A DNA stretch of 5,356 bases from Xanthomonas translucens pv. translucens DSM 18974 (GCF_000331775.1 NZ_CAPJ01000502.1:1-5356), one strand, 5' to 3'; positions 1 to 5,073 are shown, numbered from the stretch's first letter. Notes: generated by a model from the letters alone, not told the origin. Numbers and translations are program-made.

Positions 1-773
1 GCAAGCGCGAGGCTGCTGCGCCCGCTGCCGCACCGGCACCGGCGGCCGCCGCCCCCGCTGCCGCAGTAGCGCCGGCCGCCCCGGCGCCGACGGAACTGAA
101 GGATGTGATCGAGCACACGCCCAGCTACGTGGTTGGCATCACCTTCCCGCCAGCGCTCAATCGCTACCCGGGCCTGGCCCAGGCAGTCGGCCGCTACGCG
201 CAGGCCGCGCGCGGCGAGTTGATGCAGGCGGTCGGCGGCCTCGGCAACGACCGTCCCAGCGCACCCTACGCGTTGTCGCTGCAGTTCGAGATGCTGCTGG
301 AACGGCCCGAGCTGGTGGCGGTGGCCGCCGACGGTAGCCGCTACACCGGCGGAGCCCATGGCGAACCGTTGGTGGCGCGCTTCGTGTGGCTGCCGCAGCA
401 GCAGCGCATGCTCACCGCCGACACGCTGATCCCCGATCCCAAGGGCTGGGCGCAGGTGGCCGGCTATGTCGCCACGCAGTTGCGCCAGGCGGTGCAGGCG
501 CGGGTGGATGCCGAGCAGCTGCCGCCGGAGGACCACGACGAACAGGTCCGTAGCGCCGACAAGATGATCGCCGAAGGTACCGGGCCGCAGGCGCAGAACT
601 TCAGCCAGTTCCAGCCGCTGGTCGACGCTGCCGGCAAGATCGTGGCGTTGCGCTTCGTGTTCCCGCCTTACCAGGTGGGACCCTATTCCGATGGCACGCA
701 GTCGGTGGATGTCCCGGCCAGCGTGTTGCGCGGCCTGGTGGCGCCGGAATACGCGGCGCTGTTCGCGGCGTAG
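1..773 (+). CDS. DUF3298/RsiV-like envelope protein, 3' part only
   Basis: The frame is open from base 3 to the TAG at 771-773, giving 256 visible residues; the real start lies left of the window. The GTG at 105 is an internal valine codon, not a start. The first 30 or so residues are almost all Ala and Pro, a flexible linker of the kind that follows a signal peptide or lipoprotein anchor. The rest looks like the DUF4163/DUF3298 fold of PdaC- and RsiV-like proteins. It has the family signature YTGGAHG at visible residues 114-120, followed by a stretch that includes a TLIP segment (compare the L.DLF segment of the family). Near the end is FVFPPYQVGPYSDG, matching the family's closing F..PY.V.PY.DG motif, then V.VP and a hydrophobic end. 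By family knowledge such domains sit outside the cytoplasm; DUF3298 is found in anti-sigma factors and in proteins of unknown role. The exact function is not known. Domain call fairly sure; lipoprotein status is inferred, as the N-terminus is not visible. Confidence 0.82.
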   Translation, partial: KREAAAPAAAPAPAAAAPAAAVAPAAPAPTELKDVIEHTPSYVVGITFPPALNRYPGLAQAVGRYAQAARGELMQAVGGLGNDRPSAPYALSLQFEMLLERPELVAVAADGSRYTGGAHGEPLVARFVWLPQQQRMLTADTLIPDPKGWAQVAGYVATQLRQAVQARVDAEQLPPEDHDEQVRSADKMIAEGTGPQAQNFSQFQPLVDAAGKIVALRFVFPPYQVGPYSDGTQSVDVPASVLRGLVAPEYAALFAA

Positions 774-792
774 CGGCTGCGGTATCGGCCGC

Positions 793-1180
793 GCGCGGAC
801 GGGCGACGGGCTGTTCCCGCTTCACACCATCGGCAGCACCGTGTCGCGGCATCGCACCGATTCGTGGATCGCGCGCTAGCTATTCCCCAGTTCGATGCTG
901 CCGTCGGTCGCGCAGCTGGCCGCGACACTGGAAGGCCGCTTCGTCTTCGCGGACTGGCACAACGTCGGCGCCGACCACGAGCGCACTCTGCAGGCCTGGC
1001 GCGACAACGCGAGGCCTGCCTGGCCACGGCTGCATGCGCAGCGCTACGAGCGGCGTTTCCGGCGCGTTTGGCGCTCCAATCCGGCCGGTCGATGGCCAGC
1101 TTGCGCTGCCGTGCGTGCGGCTGTGGCAGCGGCTGCTGTCGCCCGAAGGTGTACCGAGACGATACCGCGCACCGTGCTGA
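793..1180 (+). pseudogene. cfa: 3' remnant of cyclopropane-fatty-acyl-phospholipid synthase
   Basis: This is the C-terminal quarter of a SAM-dependent enzyme that adds a methylene bridge to unsaturated acyl chains of membrane phospholipids. In frame with base 811 one reads DGLFPLHTIGS, then DSWIAR, a TAG stop at 877-879, LFPSSMLPSVAQLA, FVFADWHNVGADHERTL, AWRDN and AWPRLHAQRYERRFRRVW. From memory, E. coli Cfa has GLFLLHTIGS, WINKYIFPNGCLPSV, DWHNFGADYDTTL and ERFKRMF in the same order. The TAG sits exactly where a tyrosine is expected, so one base change explains it. The frame is lost between about 1070 and 1120. The natural end continues in another frame as LWQRLLSPEGVPRRYR, stopping at the TGA at 1178-1180 (E. 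coli: IQLWQVVFSRGV). The 5' three quarters, including the SAM-binding part, are absent: homology fades just after the upstream gene ends. The copy cannot make an active enzyme. Family assignment is very likely; the left border is approximate. Confidence 0.85.
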
Positions 1181-1257
1181 ACGGCCGTGGCTGGTCTGCG
1201 CCGCACAACAGCCGGTAGCATTAGCGGCTTCGTCCCCCACAAACGATTGCATTCTCC

Positions 1258-1755
1258 ATGGGAAGTTTTGATCAGACCGAGCGACGCGTCGTCTTCACCT
1301 GCGAGCGCTACCATGCCTTCCCGCGCGAACCTGCCGTGGTGATCAGGCTCGTCAAGCATCTGTACAAGCGCATCCACGCCAATGCCTGCGTGCGGCTCAA
1401 GGCCTACGGCATCAGTCCGCCGGAGTACGACATCCTGATGATGCTGTACGGCACGCCCGGCGAGTGCATCACCCCGACCGAAGTGGCCGAGGCCGCGGGC
1501 GAGAAGCCGGCCAATATCACCCGTCTCACCGACAGCCTGTGCAGCAAGGGCTTGATCCTGCGTTCGGCCAGCCCCGAGGACAGGCGCAAGATCAGCATGA
1601 CCCTGCTGCCGGCCGGGACCGCGTTGATCGAAGCCATGCTGCCGGAGGTCTGCAGTTTCCTGGAAGAGGAAACCGCCGGCCTCGGCGAGGCCGAGCAGGT
1701 GCAGCTGGAGAGGCTGCTGAAGAAGATGCTCGCCGGCATCGACAGCGCCGGCTGA
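1258..1755 (+). CDS. MarR-family regulator, EmrR/MprA-like
   Basis: This 165-residue protein has the usual MarR length and layout. Helices for dimer formation lie at each end and a winged helix-turn-helix at about residues 55-115. The recognition-helix region is near 83-97 (EKPANITRLTDSLCSKG), followed by the wing motif with the near-invariant Asp-Arg-Arg at 108-110 (PEDRRKISMTLLPAG). The N-terminal segment with E16-R17 and F21-P22-R23 preceding the first long helix resembles the EmrR/MprA branch, whose members repress multidrug efflux operons and release DNA on binding small aromatic compounds. The ATG at 1258 gives this full N-terminus, but no clear Shine-Dalgarno precedes it; the 77 bases before it (1181-1257) hold no promoter I can defend. 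There is no efflux gene beside it: upstream is a decayed cfa end and downstream a broken convergent dcp, so its target cannot be inferred from context. Family certain, ligand and regulon unknown. Confidence 0.9.
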   Translation: MGSFDQTERRVVFTCERYHAFPREPAVVIRLVKHLYKRIHANACVRLKAYGISPPEYDILMMLYGTPGECITPTEVAEAAGEKPANITRLTDSLCSKGLILRSASPEDRRKISMTLLPAGTALIEAMLPEVCSFLEEETAGLGEAEQVQLERLLKKMLAGIDSAG

Positions 1756-1801
1756 GCGCCCCGCGTCCGCGCGTGCCGGCGGCACATTACGGCAGTGATG
1801 C

Positions 1802-1833
1802 AAACGAAAACGCCGCCCGGGATGCGGGCAGCG
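1802..1833 (-). terminator. Rho-independent terminator of the dcp gene
   Basis: Read on the minus strand, bases 1833-1811 form a hairpin of two 9-base arms, CGCTGCCCG and CGGGCGGCG, around a 5-base loop CATCC. All pairs are Watson-Crick except one G-U. It is followed at once by TTTTCGTTT (1810-1802). It lies 25 bases past the dcp stop codon, where a terminator for that gene belongs. The + strand reading lacks a T-run, so it would serve the upstream marR poorly. Its survival beside a dead gene may still matter by blocking read-through into marR. Confidence 0.78.
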
Positions 1834-1857
1834 TCGGGTGATGCGCGATGCTGCCGA

Positions 1858-3101
1858 TCAGTCCTTGTCTGCAGGCGTCTGCGGCAAAGCACCGCCGCCG
1901 CCGCCCGGGGTCAAGCCGCGTTTTTCCAGCAACGGCTCGATCTTCGGTGCCTGTCCTGCGAAGTCCTGGAACAGCTGCATCGCATCGACGCTGCCGCCGC
2001 GCCAGAGCAGGGTCTGGCGGAAGCGGTCGCCGTTGGCGCGGCTGAGCCCGCCATGCTGCTTGAACCACTGCTGGGTGTTGGCGTCGAGCACCTCGGACCA
2101 GATATAGGCGTAGTAGCCGGCCGCGTAGCCGCCCATGATGTGGCTGAGAAATAAGGCGTGCGGTAGCGCGGCGGCACCGGCGCGTAGGCGATGCGGTCGG
2201 CGGCCAGCGCCTTGGCCTCGACGTCCATCACCCCCGAGGCCGGCGGCACCTGGCCGGCGCCGAGCTGGTGCCAGCGCTGGTCGAGGATCGCCGCGCCCAG
2301 GCATTCGGTGGTGGCGAAGCCCTGGTTGAACCTGGCCGCGGCCACCACCTTGTCCAGCAAGGCCAGCGGCATCGGCACGCCGCTCTGGTAGTGCTTGGCG
2401 TAGTGCTTGAGGATCGCCGGATCGTTGGCCCACATCTCGTTGACCTGCGACGGGAACTCGACGAAATCGCGCGGCACGCTGGTGCCGGAGAAGTACGGGT
2501 ACTTCACGTTGGAGAACATGCCGTGCAGCGCATGGCCGAACTCGTGGAACGCGGTGGTGACATCGTCCCAGGTCAGCAACGTCGGCTGCCCTGCTGGCGG
2601 CTTGGGAATGTTGAGGTGGTTGGCGACCACCGGCTTGTAGCCGGTCAGCGCCGACTGCGACACGTAGGAATTCATTCAGGCGCCGCCGCGCTTGGATTGG
2701 CGTGCGTACATGTCGGCGATGAAGATCGCCAGCTGCTGGCCGTCGGCGTCGAACACGTCGTAGACCAGCAGGTCGTCGCGGTAGGTCGGCAGGTCGCTGC
2801 AATGCTTGAAGGTCAGCCCGTATTCCTGGTTGGCGGCGTAGAACACGCCGTTTTCCAGCACATTCTTCAGTTCGAAGCAGGGCTTGAGCTGGGACTCGTC
2901 GAAGTCGTACTTGGCCCGGCGCACCTTCTCGGTGTAGCAGGCCCAGTCCCAGGCTGCGAGCTTGAAGCTCGGCTTGCCGGCCGCCTTGTGTTCCTTGTCG
3001 ATCATCGCCGCTTGCGCGGCAGCGGGCGTGGCGGGGTTGGCATAGGCAGGCATGGCGAGTCCGAGCGTGGCGGCGAGCGCCAGGGCGAGGCGGGAGGTCA
3101 T
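1858..3101 (-). pseudogene. dcp: Peptidyl-dipeptidase Dcp (M3 metallopeptidase), broken
   Basis: M3 oligopeptidases of this type cut dipeptides from peptide C-termini, use one zinc ion, and are usually about 680-720 residues; this copy encodes only about 415. It starts at the ATG at 3101-3099 with a probable signal peptide (TSRLALALAATLGLAMPAYA, cleavage near AYA-NP), suggesting a periplasmic enzyme. Within about ten residues it jumps to mid-protein sequence (IDKEHKAAGKPSFKLAAWDW), so roughly 300 or more residues are missing. The zinc site is intact: HEFGH at 2546-2532 and the third ligand Glu in VEFPSQ at 2459-2457, 29 residues after the first His as in E. coli Dcp. Two further lesions follow. 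The TGA at 2678-2676 stands where SKRGGAWMNS needs Trp. A frameshift near 2144-2150, inside YFSHIMGGYAAGYYAY, moves the last 95 or so codons to another frame, which ends naturally at 1858 with a Gly-rich tail. Several expected Tyr positions read Cys. The gene is dead; family assignment is secure. Confidence 0.92.
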
Positions 3102-3222
3102 CAAGCGGCATCCAGCGATGAGGTTGGATCATGCGGGCTATCCCAACGTGGCGCATGCGGCCCGTGACTGCAGCCAGGTGCCTGCCCCGCTTCGCAGCGA
3201 CTGCGGCAACCGCGCTTGCCTT

Positions 3223-3238
3223 CGCCGCCGCGGCGGCG
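3223..3238. repeat. Perfect 16-bp GC-only palindrome
   Basis: CGCCGCCGCGGCGGCG is its own reverse complement. It lies in the 209-base gap (3102-3310) between the divergent dcp remnant and the gpx unit, directly before an AT-richer stretch (TCATATAG, 3239-3246). It could be a protein-binding site or a transcript hairpin; runs of GCC/GGC also arise by chance in DNA this rich in GC. I found no convincing -35/-10 pair in the rest of the gap. Confidence 0.4.
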
Positions 3239-3299
3239 TCATATAGCGCCTGACCGAGGCAGACCACTGCATCATTGCGTGAAGATGGCCGACCGCCGC

Positions 3300-3305
3300 A
3301 GGGAG
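3300..3305 (+). promoter_or_regulatory. Shine-Dalgarno fixing the ATG at 3311
   Basis: AGGGAG sits 5 bases before the ATG at 3311. It is the best ribosome-binding sequence in this area and argues for a 53-residue product from 3311 rather than the longer frame from the GTG at 3275, which has no such site. Confidence 0.6.
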
Positions 3306-3310
3306 ACACC

Positions 3311-3472
3311 ATGAAAGCGATCTTTGCCGACCCGACCCGCGGCATCGCCCCCCTGTGCAAGGTCGCACTTGCGCTGAAGCCGGGCAGCGCGCACTACCCC
3401 AGCGAGATCTACGCGGCGCTGGGCATCGCCGCCTTCGCCGCGCCCGCGCGCACCGCCACCATCGAGGATTGA
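3311..3472 (+). CDS. Small unknown protein, 53 aa, leading gene of gpx unit
   Basis: I do not recognise this protein. It reads MKAIFADPTRGIAPLCKVAL at its start, then ALKPGSAHYPSEIYAALGIA and an Ala-rich end closing with TIED. There is one cysteine (residue 16), no signal peptide and no obvious transmembrane helix, so a small cytoplasmic protein is likely. Three things support it being real: a good Shine-Dalgarno 5 bases before the ATG, codons ending mostly in G or C like the neighbours, and a stop only 4 bases before the glutathione peroxidase start, the spacing of translationally coupled genes. The GAGGA that would serve gpx (3464-3468) lies inside its last codons. It may be a leader whose translation controls gpx, or a small partner of the peroxidase; the sequence does not decide. 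A chance open frame in GC-rich DNA remains possible. Confidence 0.6.
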   Translation: MKAIFADPTRGIAPLCKVALALKPGSAHYPSEIYAALGIAAFAAPARTATIED

Positions 3473-3476
3473 GCGC

Positions 3477-3968
3477 ATGGACACCCCCACCACCGCCTAC
3501 GCCTTCACCGCCACCGACCTGGATGGCCACGCGCAGCCGCTCGCCGACTACACCGGCAAGGTGCTGCTGATCGTCAACGTCGCTTCCAAGTGCGGCTTTA
3601 CCCCGCAATACGCCGGGTTGCAGGCGCTGTGGCAGCAATACCGCGAACGCGGGCTGGTGGTGCTGGGGTTTCCCTGCGACCAGTTCGGCCACCAGGAGCC
3701 GGGCGACGCGGACGAGATCAAGCGCTTCTGCGCGCTGACCTACGCCATCGATTTCCCGATGTTCGCCAAGGTGCAGGTCAACGGCGACGCCGCGCATCCT
3801 CTGTGGCAATGGCTCAAGCAGCAGAAGTCGGGACTGCTCGGCATCGCCGCGATCAAGTGGAACTTCAGCAAGTTCCTGGTCGGCCGCGACGGCCGCGTGT
3901 TGGCGCGCTATGCGCCGACCGACAAGCCCGAAGCGCTGGCGGCGGACATCGAGCGCGCGCTGGGTTGA
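3477..3968 (+). CDS. gpx: Glutathione peroxidase family protein, Cys type
   Basis: This 163-residue thiol peroxidase has the thioredoxin fold and the normal bacterial length (BtuE-like). It reduces hydrogen peroxide and organic or lipid hydroperoxides in the cytoplasm. The active-site tetrad is complete: peroxidatic Cys39 in NVASKCGFTPQY, Gln73 in FPCDQFGHQEPG, and Trp128-Asn129 in KWNFSKFL. Cys85 in KRFCALTY corresponds to the resolving cysteine of yeast Gpx3 (QFCQLNYG). The enzyme therefore probably forms a Cys39-Cys85 disulfide and is recycled by thioredoxin rather than glutathione, despite its family name. There is no signal peptide and no selenocysteine codon. The ATG at 3477 follows GAGGA by 8 bases and lies 4 bases after the stop of the small upstream gene, so the two are likely co-transcribed and coupled. 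It runs towards fpr, with repeats between the two stops. Family certain; the electron donor is inferred from Cys85. Confidence 0.95.
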   Translation: MDTPTTAYAFTATDLDGHAQPLADYTGKVLLIVNVASKCGFTPQYAGLQALWQQYRERGLVVLGFPCDQFGHQEPGDADEIKRFCALTYAIDFPMFAKVQVNGDAAHPLWQWLKQQKSGLLGIAAIKWNFSKFLVGRDGRVLARYAPTDKPEALAADIERALG

Positions 3969-4001
3969 GCGGACTTGATGCGCGACGCGGCCTGCTGTTC
4001 T

Positions 4002-4067
4002 GTAGGAGCGGCTTCAGCGGCGACAGGCTCTATGGATAGCAGCTGTCGCGGCTGAAGCCGCTCCTAC
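4002..4067. repeat. Inverted pair of REP-like elements (25-bp arms)
   Basis: The arms 4002-4026 (+) and 4043-4067 (-) are reverse complements at 24 of 25 positions and are separated by 16 bases. Each arm begins, read inwards from its own end, with GTAG and AGCGGCT, and carries a smaller stem of its own: in the right arm GCGGCT-GA-AGCCGC is perfect, while in the left arm one base change (AGCGGC for AGCCGC) weakens it. A GTAG foot before a small hairpin is the layout of REP sequences mobilised by RAYT transposases, common in Stenotrophomonas and relatives. Placed 33 bases past the gpx stop, the large hairpin could end or protect the gpx transcript; it has no T-run, so it is not a classical terminator. 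Confidence 0.85.
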
Positions 4068-4098
4068 GACGGCCTGCGGATCGCCGGCTGGGTGCACT

Positions 4099-4122
4099 GT
4101 AAGAGCGGCTTCAGCCGCGACA
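4099..4122 (+). repeat. REP-like element, third copy
   Basis: The unit GTAAGAGCGGCTTCAGCCGC (4099-4118) followed by GACA repeats the 4002-4026 unit with two differences. The GTAG foot reads GTAA, and the stem GCGGCT-TC-AGCCGC is perfect here where the first copy has a mismatch. It has the same orientation as the first copy. Confidence 0.8.
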
Positions 4123-4155
4123 ACGTCCGAAGCCGGAAGGCCCGCCGCTGCGCTC

Positions 4156-4176
4156 GTCGCGACGGAAGTCGCTCCA
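4156..4176 (-). repeat. Degenerate REP-like element, fourth copy
   Basis: Read on the minus strand this is TGGAGCGACTTCCGTCGCGA plus C, a diverged version of the same unit (GGAGCGGCTTCAGCCGCGAC in type). The changes are compensated: the internal stem GCGAC-TTCC-GTCGC still pairs perfectly (4159-4172), suggesting that the hairpin, not the exact bases, has been kept. The foot is not GTAG. With copies at 4002 (+), 4043 (-) and 4099 (+) it completes an alternating set of four in the 250 bases between the gpx and fpr stop codons. Confidence 0.6.
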
Positions 4177-4218
4177 GTGAGGCGTGGCGGTTGGCTGGCG
4201 CAGGCACGCGGCCGCGCG

Positions 4219-4998
4219 TCACTTCTCGACGAAGGCGCGCTCGAACACGTAATGGCCCGGTGTGCCGATCCGCGAGGAGGCGACGAAGCCGCGCGTGTCC
4301 AGGGTCTGGCGCAGGTCGGCCAGCATCTGCGGGCTGCCGCAGATCATCGCCCGGTCGTACTCCGGATCCAGCGGCGGCAGGCCCAGGGTCTGCTGCATGC
4401 GCCCGCTGTCCAGCAGTTCGGTGAGGCGGCCGCGGTTGCGGAAGTCCTCGCGGGTCACCGCCGGGTAGTACAGCAGTTTCTCGCGGATGGTCTCGCCGAG
4501 GAACTCGTGCTGCGGCAATTGGTTCTCGAAGTAATCGCGGTAGGCCAGGTCTTTTTCGAAGCGCACGCCGTGGGTCAGGATCACCTTGTCGAAGCGCTCG
4601 TAGGTCTCCGGATCCTTGATCACCGACAGCCACGGCGCCAGGCCGGTGCCGGTGCCGAGCAGGTACAGGTGCCGACCCGGGTGCAGGTCGCTGATCAGCA
4701 AGGTGCCGGTGGGCTTCTTGCCGACCAGGACCGCATCGCCCGGCTGGATGTGCTGCAGGCGCGAGGTCAGCGGACCGTCCGGCACCTTGATGCTGAAGAA
4801 CTCCAGCCGCTCTTCCCAGTTGGCGCTGGCGATGGAGTAGGCGCGCAGCAATGGCCGCGTTTCCGTCTCCAGGCCGATCATCACGAACTGGCCGTTGTCG
4901 AAGCGGAAGCCTTCGTTGCGGGTGGTGGTGAAGCTGAAGTAGTCGTCCGTCCAGTGACGGACGTCGAGCACCGTTTCGGGGCCAAAAGCAGAGGACAT
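4219..4998 (-). CDS. fpr: Ferredoxin-NADP+ reductase
   Basis: This 259-residue flavoprotein passes electrons between NADPH and ferredoxin or flavodoxin, supplying reduced ferredoxin for iron-sulfur chemistry and oxidative-stress defence. The order of motifs is that of the plant-type FNR fold. FAD-binding RAYSIAS is at 52-58 and FSIKVPDGPLTSRL at 68-81. The NADP-binding loop GTGTGLAPWLS is at 115-125 and MICGSPQM at 218-225. The C-terminal AFVEK (255-259), instead of a terminal aromatic residue, is the tail of the bacterial subclass typified by Azotobacter and Rhodobacter FPR. Length is normal, no residue of these motifs looks damaged, and there is no signal peptide, so it is cytoplasmic. The ATG at 4998-4996 starts a typical N-terminus, though its Shine-Dalgarno is weak. 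The 97 bases up to the next gene hold a -10-like box and a perfect inverted repeat, so it probably has its own regulated promoter. Convergent with gpx. Confidence 0.95.
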   Translation of the reverse strand: MSSAFGPETVLDVRHWTDDYFSFTTTRNEGFRFDNGQFVMIGLETETRPLLRAYSIASANWEERLEFFSIKVPDGPLTSRLQHIQPGDAVLVGKKPTGTLLISDLHPGRHLYLLGTGTGLAPWLSVIKDPETYERFDKVILTHGVRFEKDLAYRDYFENQLPQHEFLGETIREKLLYYPAVTREDFRNRGRLTELLDSGRMQQTLGLPPLDPEYDRAMICGSPQMLADLRQTLDTRGFVASSRIGTPGHYVFERAFVEK

Positions 4999-5031
4999 GC
5001 CGTTGATCGTGAGGGGGAAGGAGCGGGCGCC

Positions 5032-5037
5032 ATTCTA
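5032..5037 (-). promoter_or_regulatory. Possible -10 box of fpr
   Basis: On the minus strand TAGAAT (5037-5032) matches TATAAT in four of six positions and lies 33 bases before the fpr start codon. No matching -35 box is seen at 16-18 bases upstream; that position (about 5054-5060) falls inside the inverted repeat at 5051-5073, which suits a promoter under repressor or activator control. Tentative. Confidence 0.4.
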
Positions 5038-5050
5038 CCCCATGTCAGCT

Positions 5051-5073
5051 CAAATGAGAGGGAATCTCATTTG
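5051..5073. promoter_or_regulatory. Perfect 9-bp inverted repeat, likely operator of fpr (Fur-like)
   Basis: The arms CAAATGAGA (5051-5059) and TCTCATTTG (5065-5073) are exact reverse complements around a 5-base spacer GGGAA. It is notably AT-rich for this DNA and sits 52-75 bases upstream of the fpr ATG, over the expected -35 region. The TGAGA-N5-TCTCA half-sites and their spacing are those of a typical Fur box (TGAGAATNATTCTCA), but the central five bases differ (GGGAA), so Fur binding is only a suggestion; another dimeric regulator is possible. On the minus strand no T-run follows, so it is a poor terminator for the gene upstream. Confidence 0.6.

Noticed and set aside
105..773. GTG at 105 as the start of the first gene
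   Set aside because: The same frame is open to the window edge with coherent Ala/Pro linker sequence, and no ribosome-binding site precedes the GTG.
1215..1233. GTAGCATTAGCGGCTTCGTC-like stretch as a further REP element
   Set aside because: It shares GTAG and AGCGGCTTC with the 4002 unit but lacks the second half of the stem, so no hairpin forms. Probably chance or an unprovable relic.
864..1271. A 135-codon open frame on the plus strand upstream of marR
   Set aside because: Arg/Ala-rich and out of frame with the recognisable Cfa sequence in frame 1, so it is a by-product of the pseudogene.
1776..1788. GTGCC-GGC-GGCAC as a terminator for marR
   Set aside because: A 5-bp stem with no T-run after it on the plus strand is too weak to call.
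880..1803. A 307-codon open frame on the minus strand over the cfa remnant and marR
   Set aside because: It spans the true MarR gene in antisense and the cfa remnant. Composition is that of a shadow frame.
2268..3167. A 299-codon open frame on the plus strand opposite dcp
   Set aside because: It is the antisense shadow of a GC-rich coding region. Its His/Val/Gly/Arg-rich translation matches no family I know, while the minus strand carries the HEFGH metallopeptidase.
1858..3360. A single 500-codon open frame on the minus strand
   Set aside because: Only its last 95 or so codons (from about 2146 leftwards) belong to the true Dcp frame, after the frameshift. The rest is Arg/Ala-rich out-of-frame translation of the real gene and of the intergenic gap.
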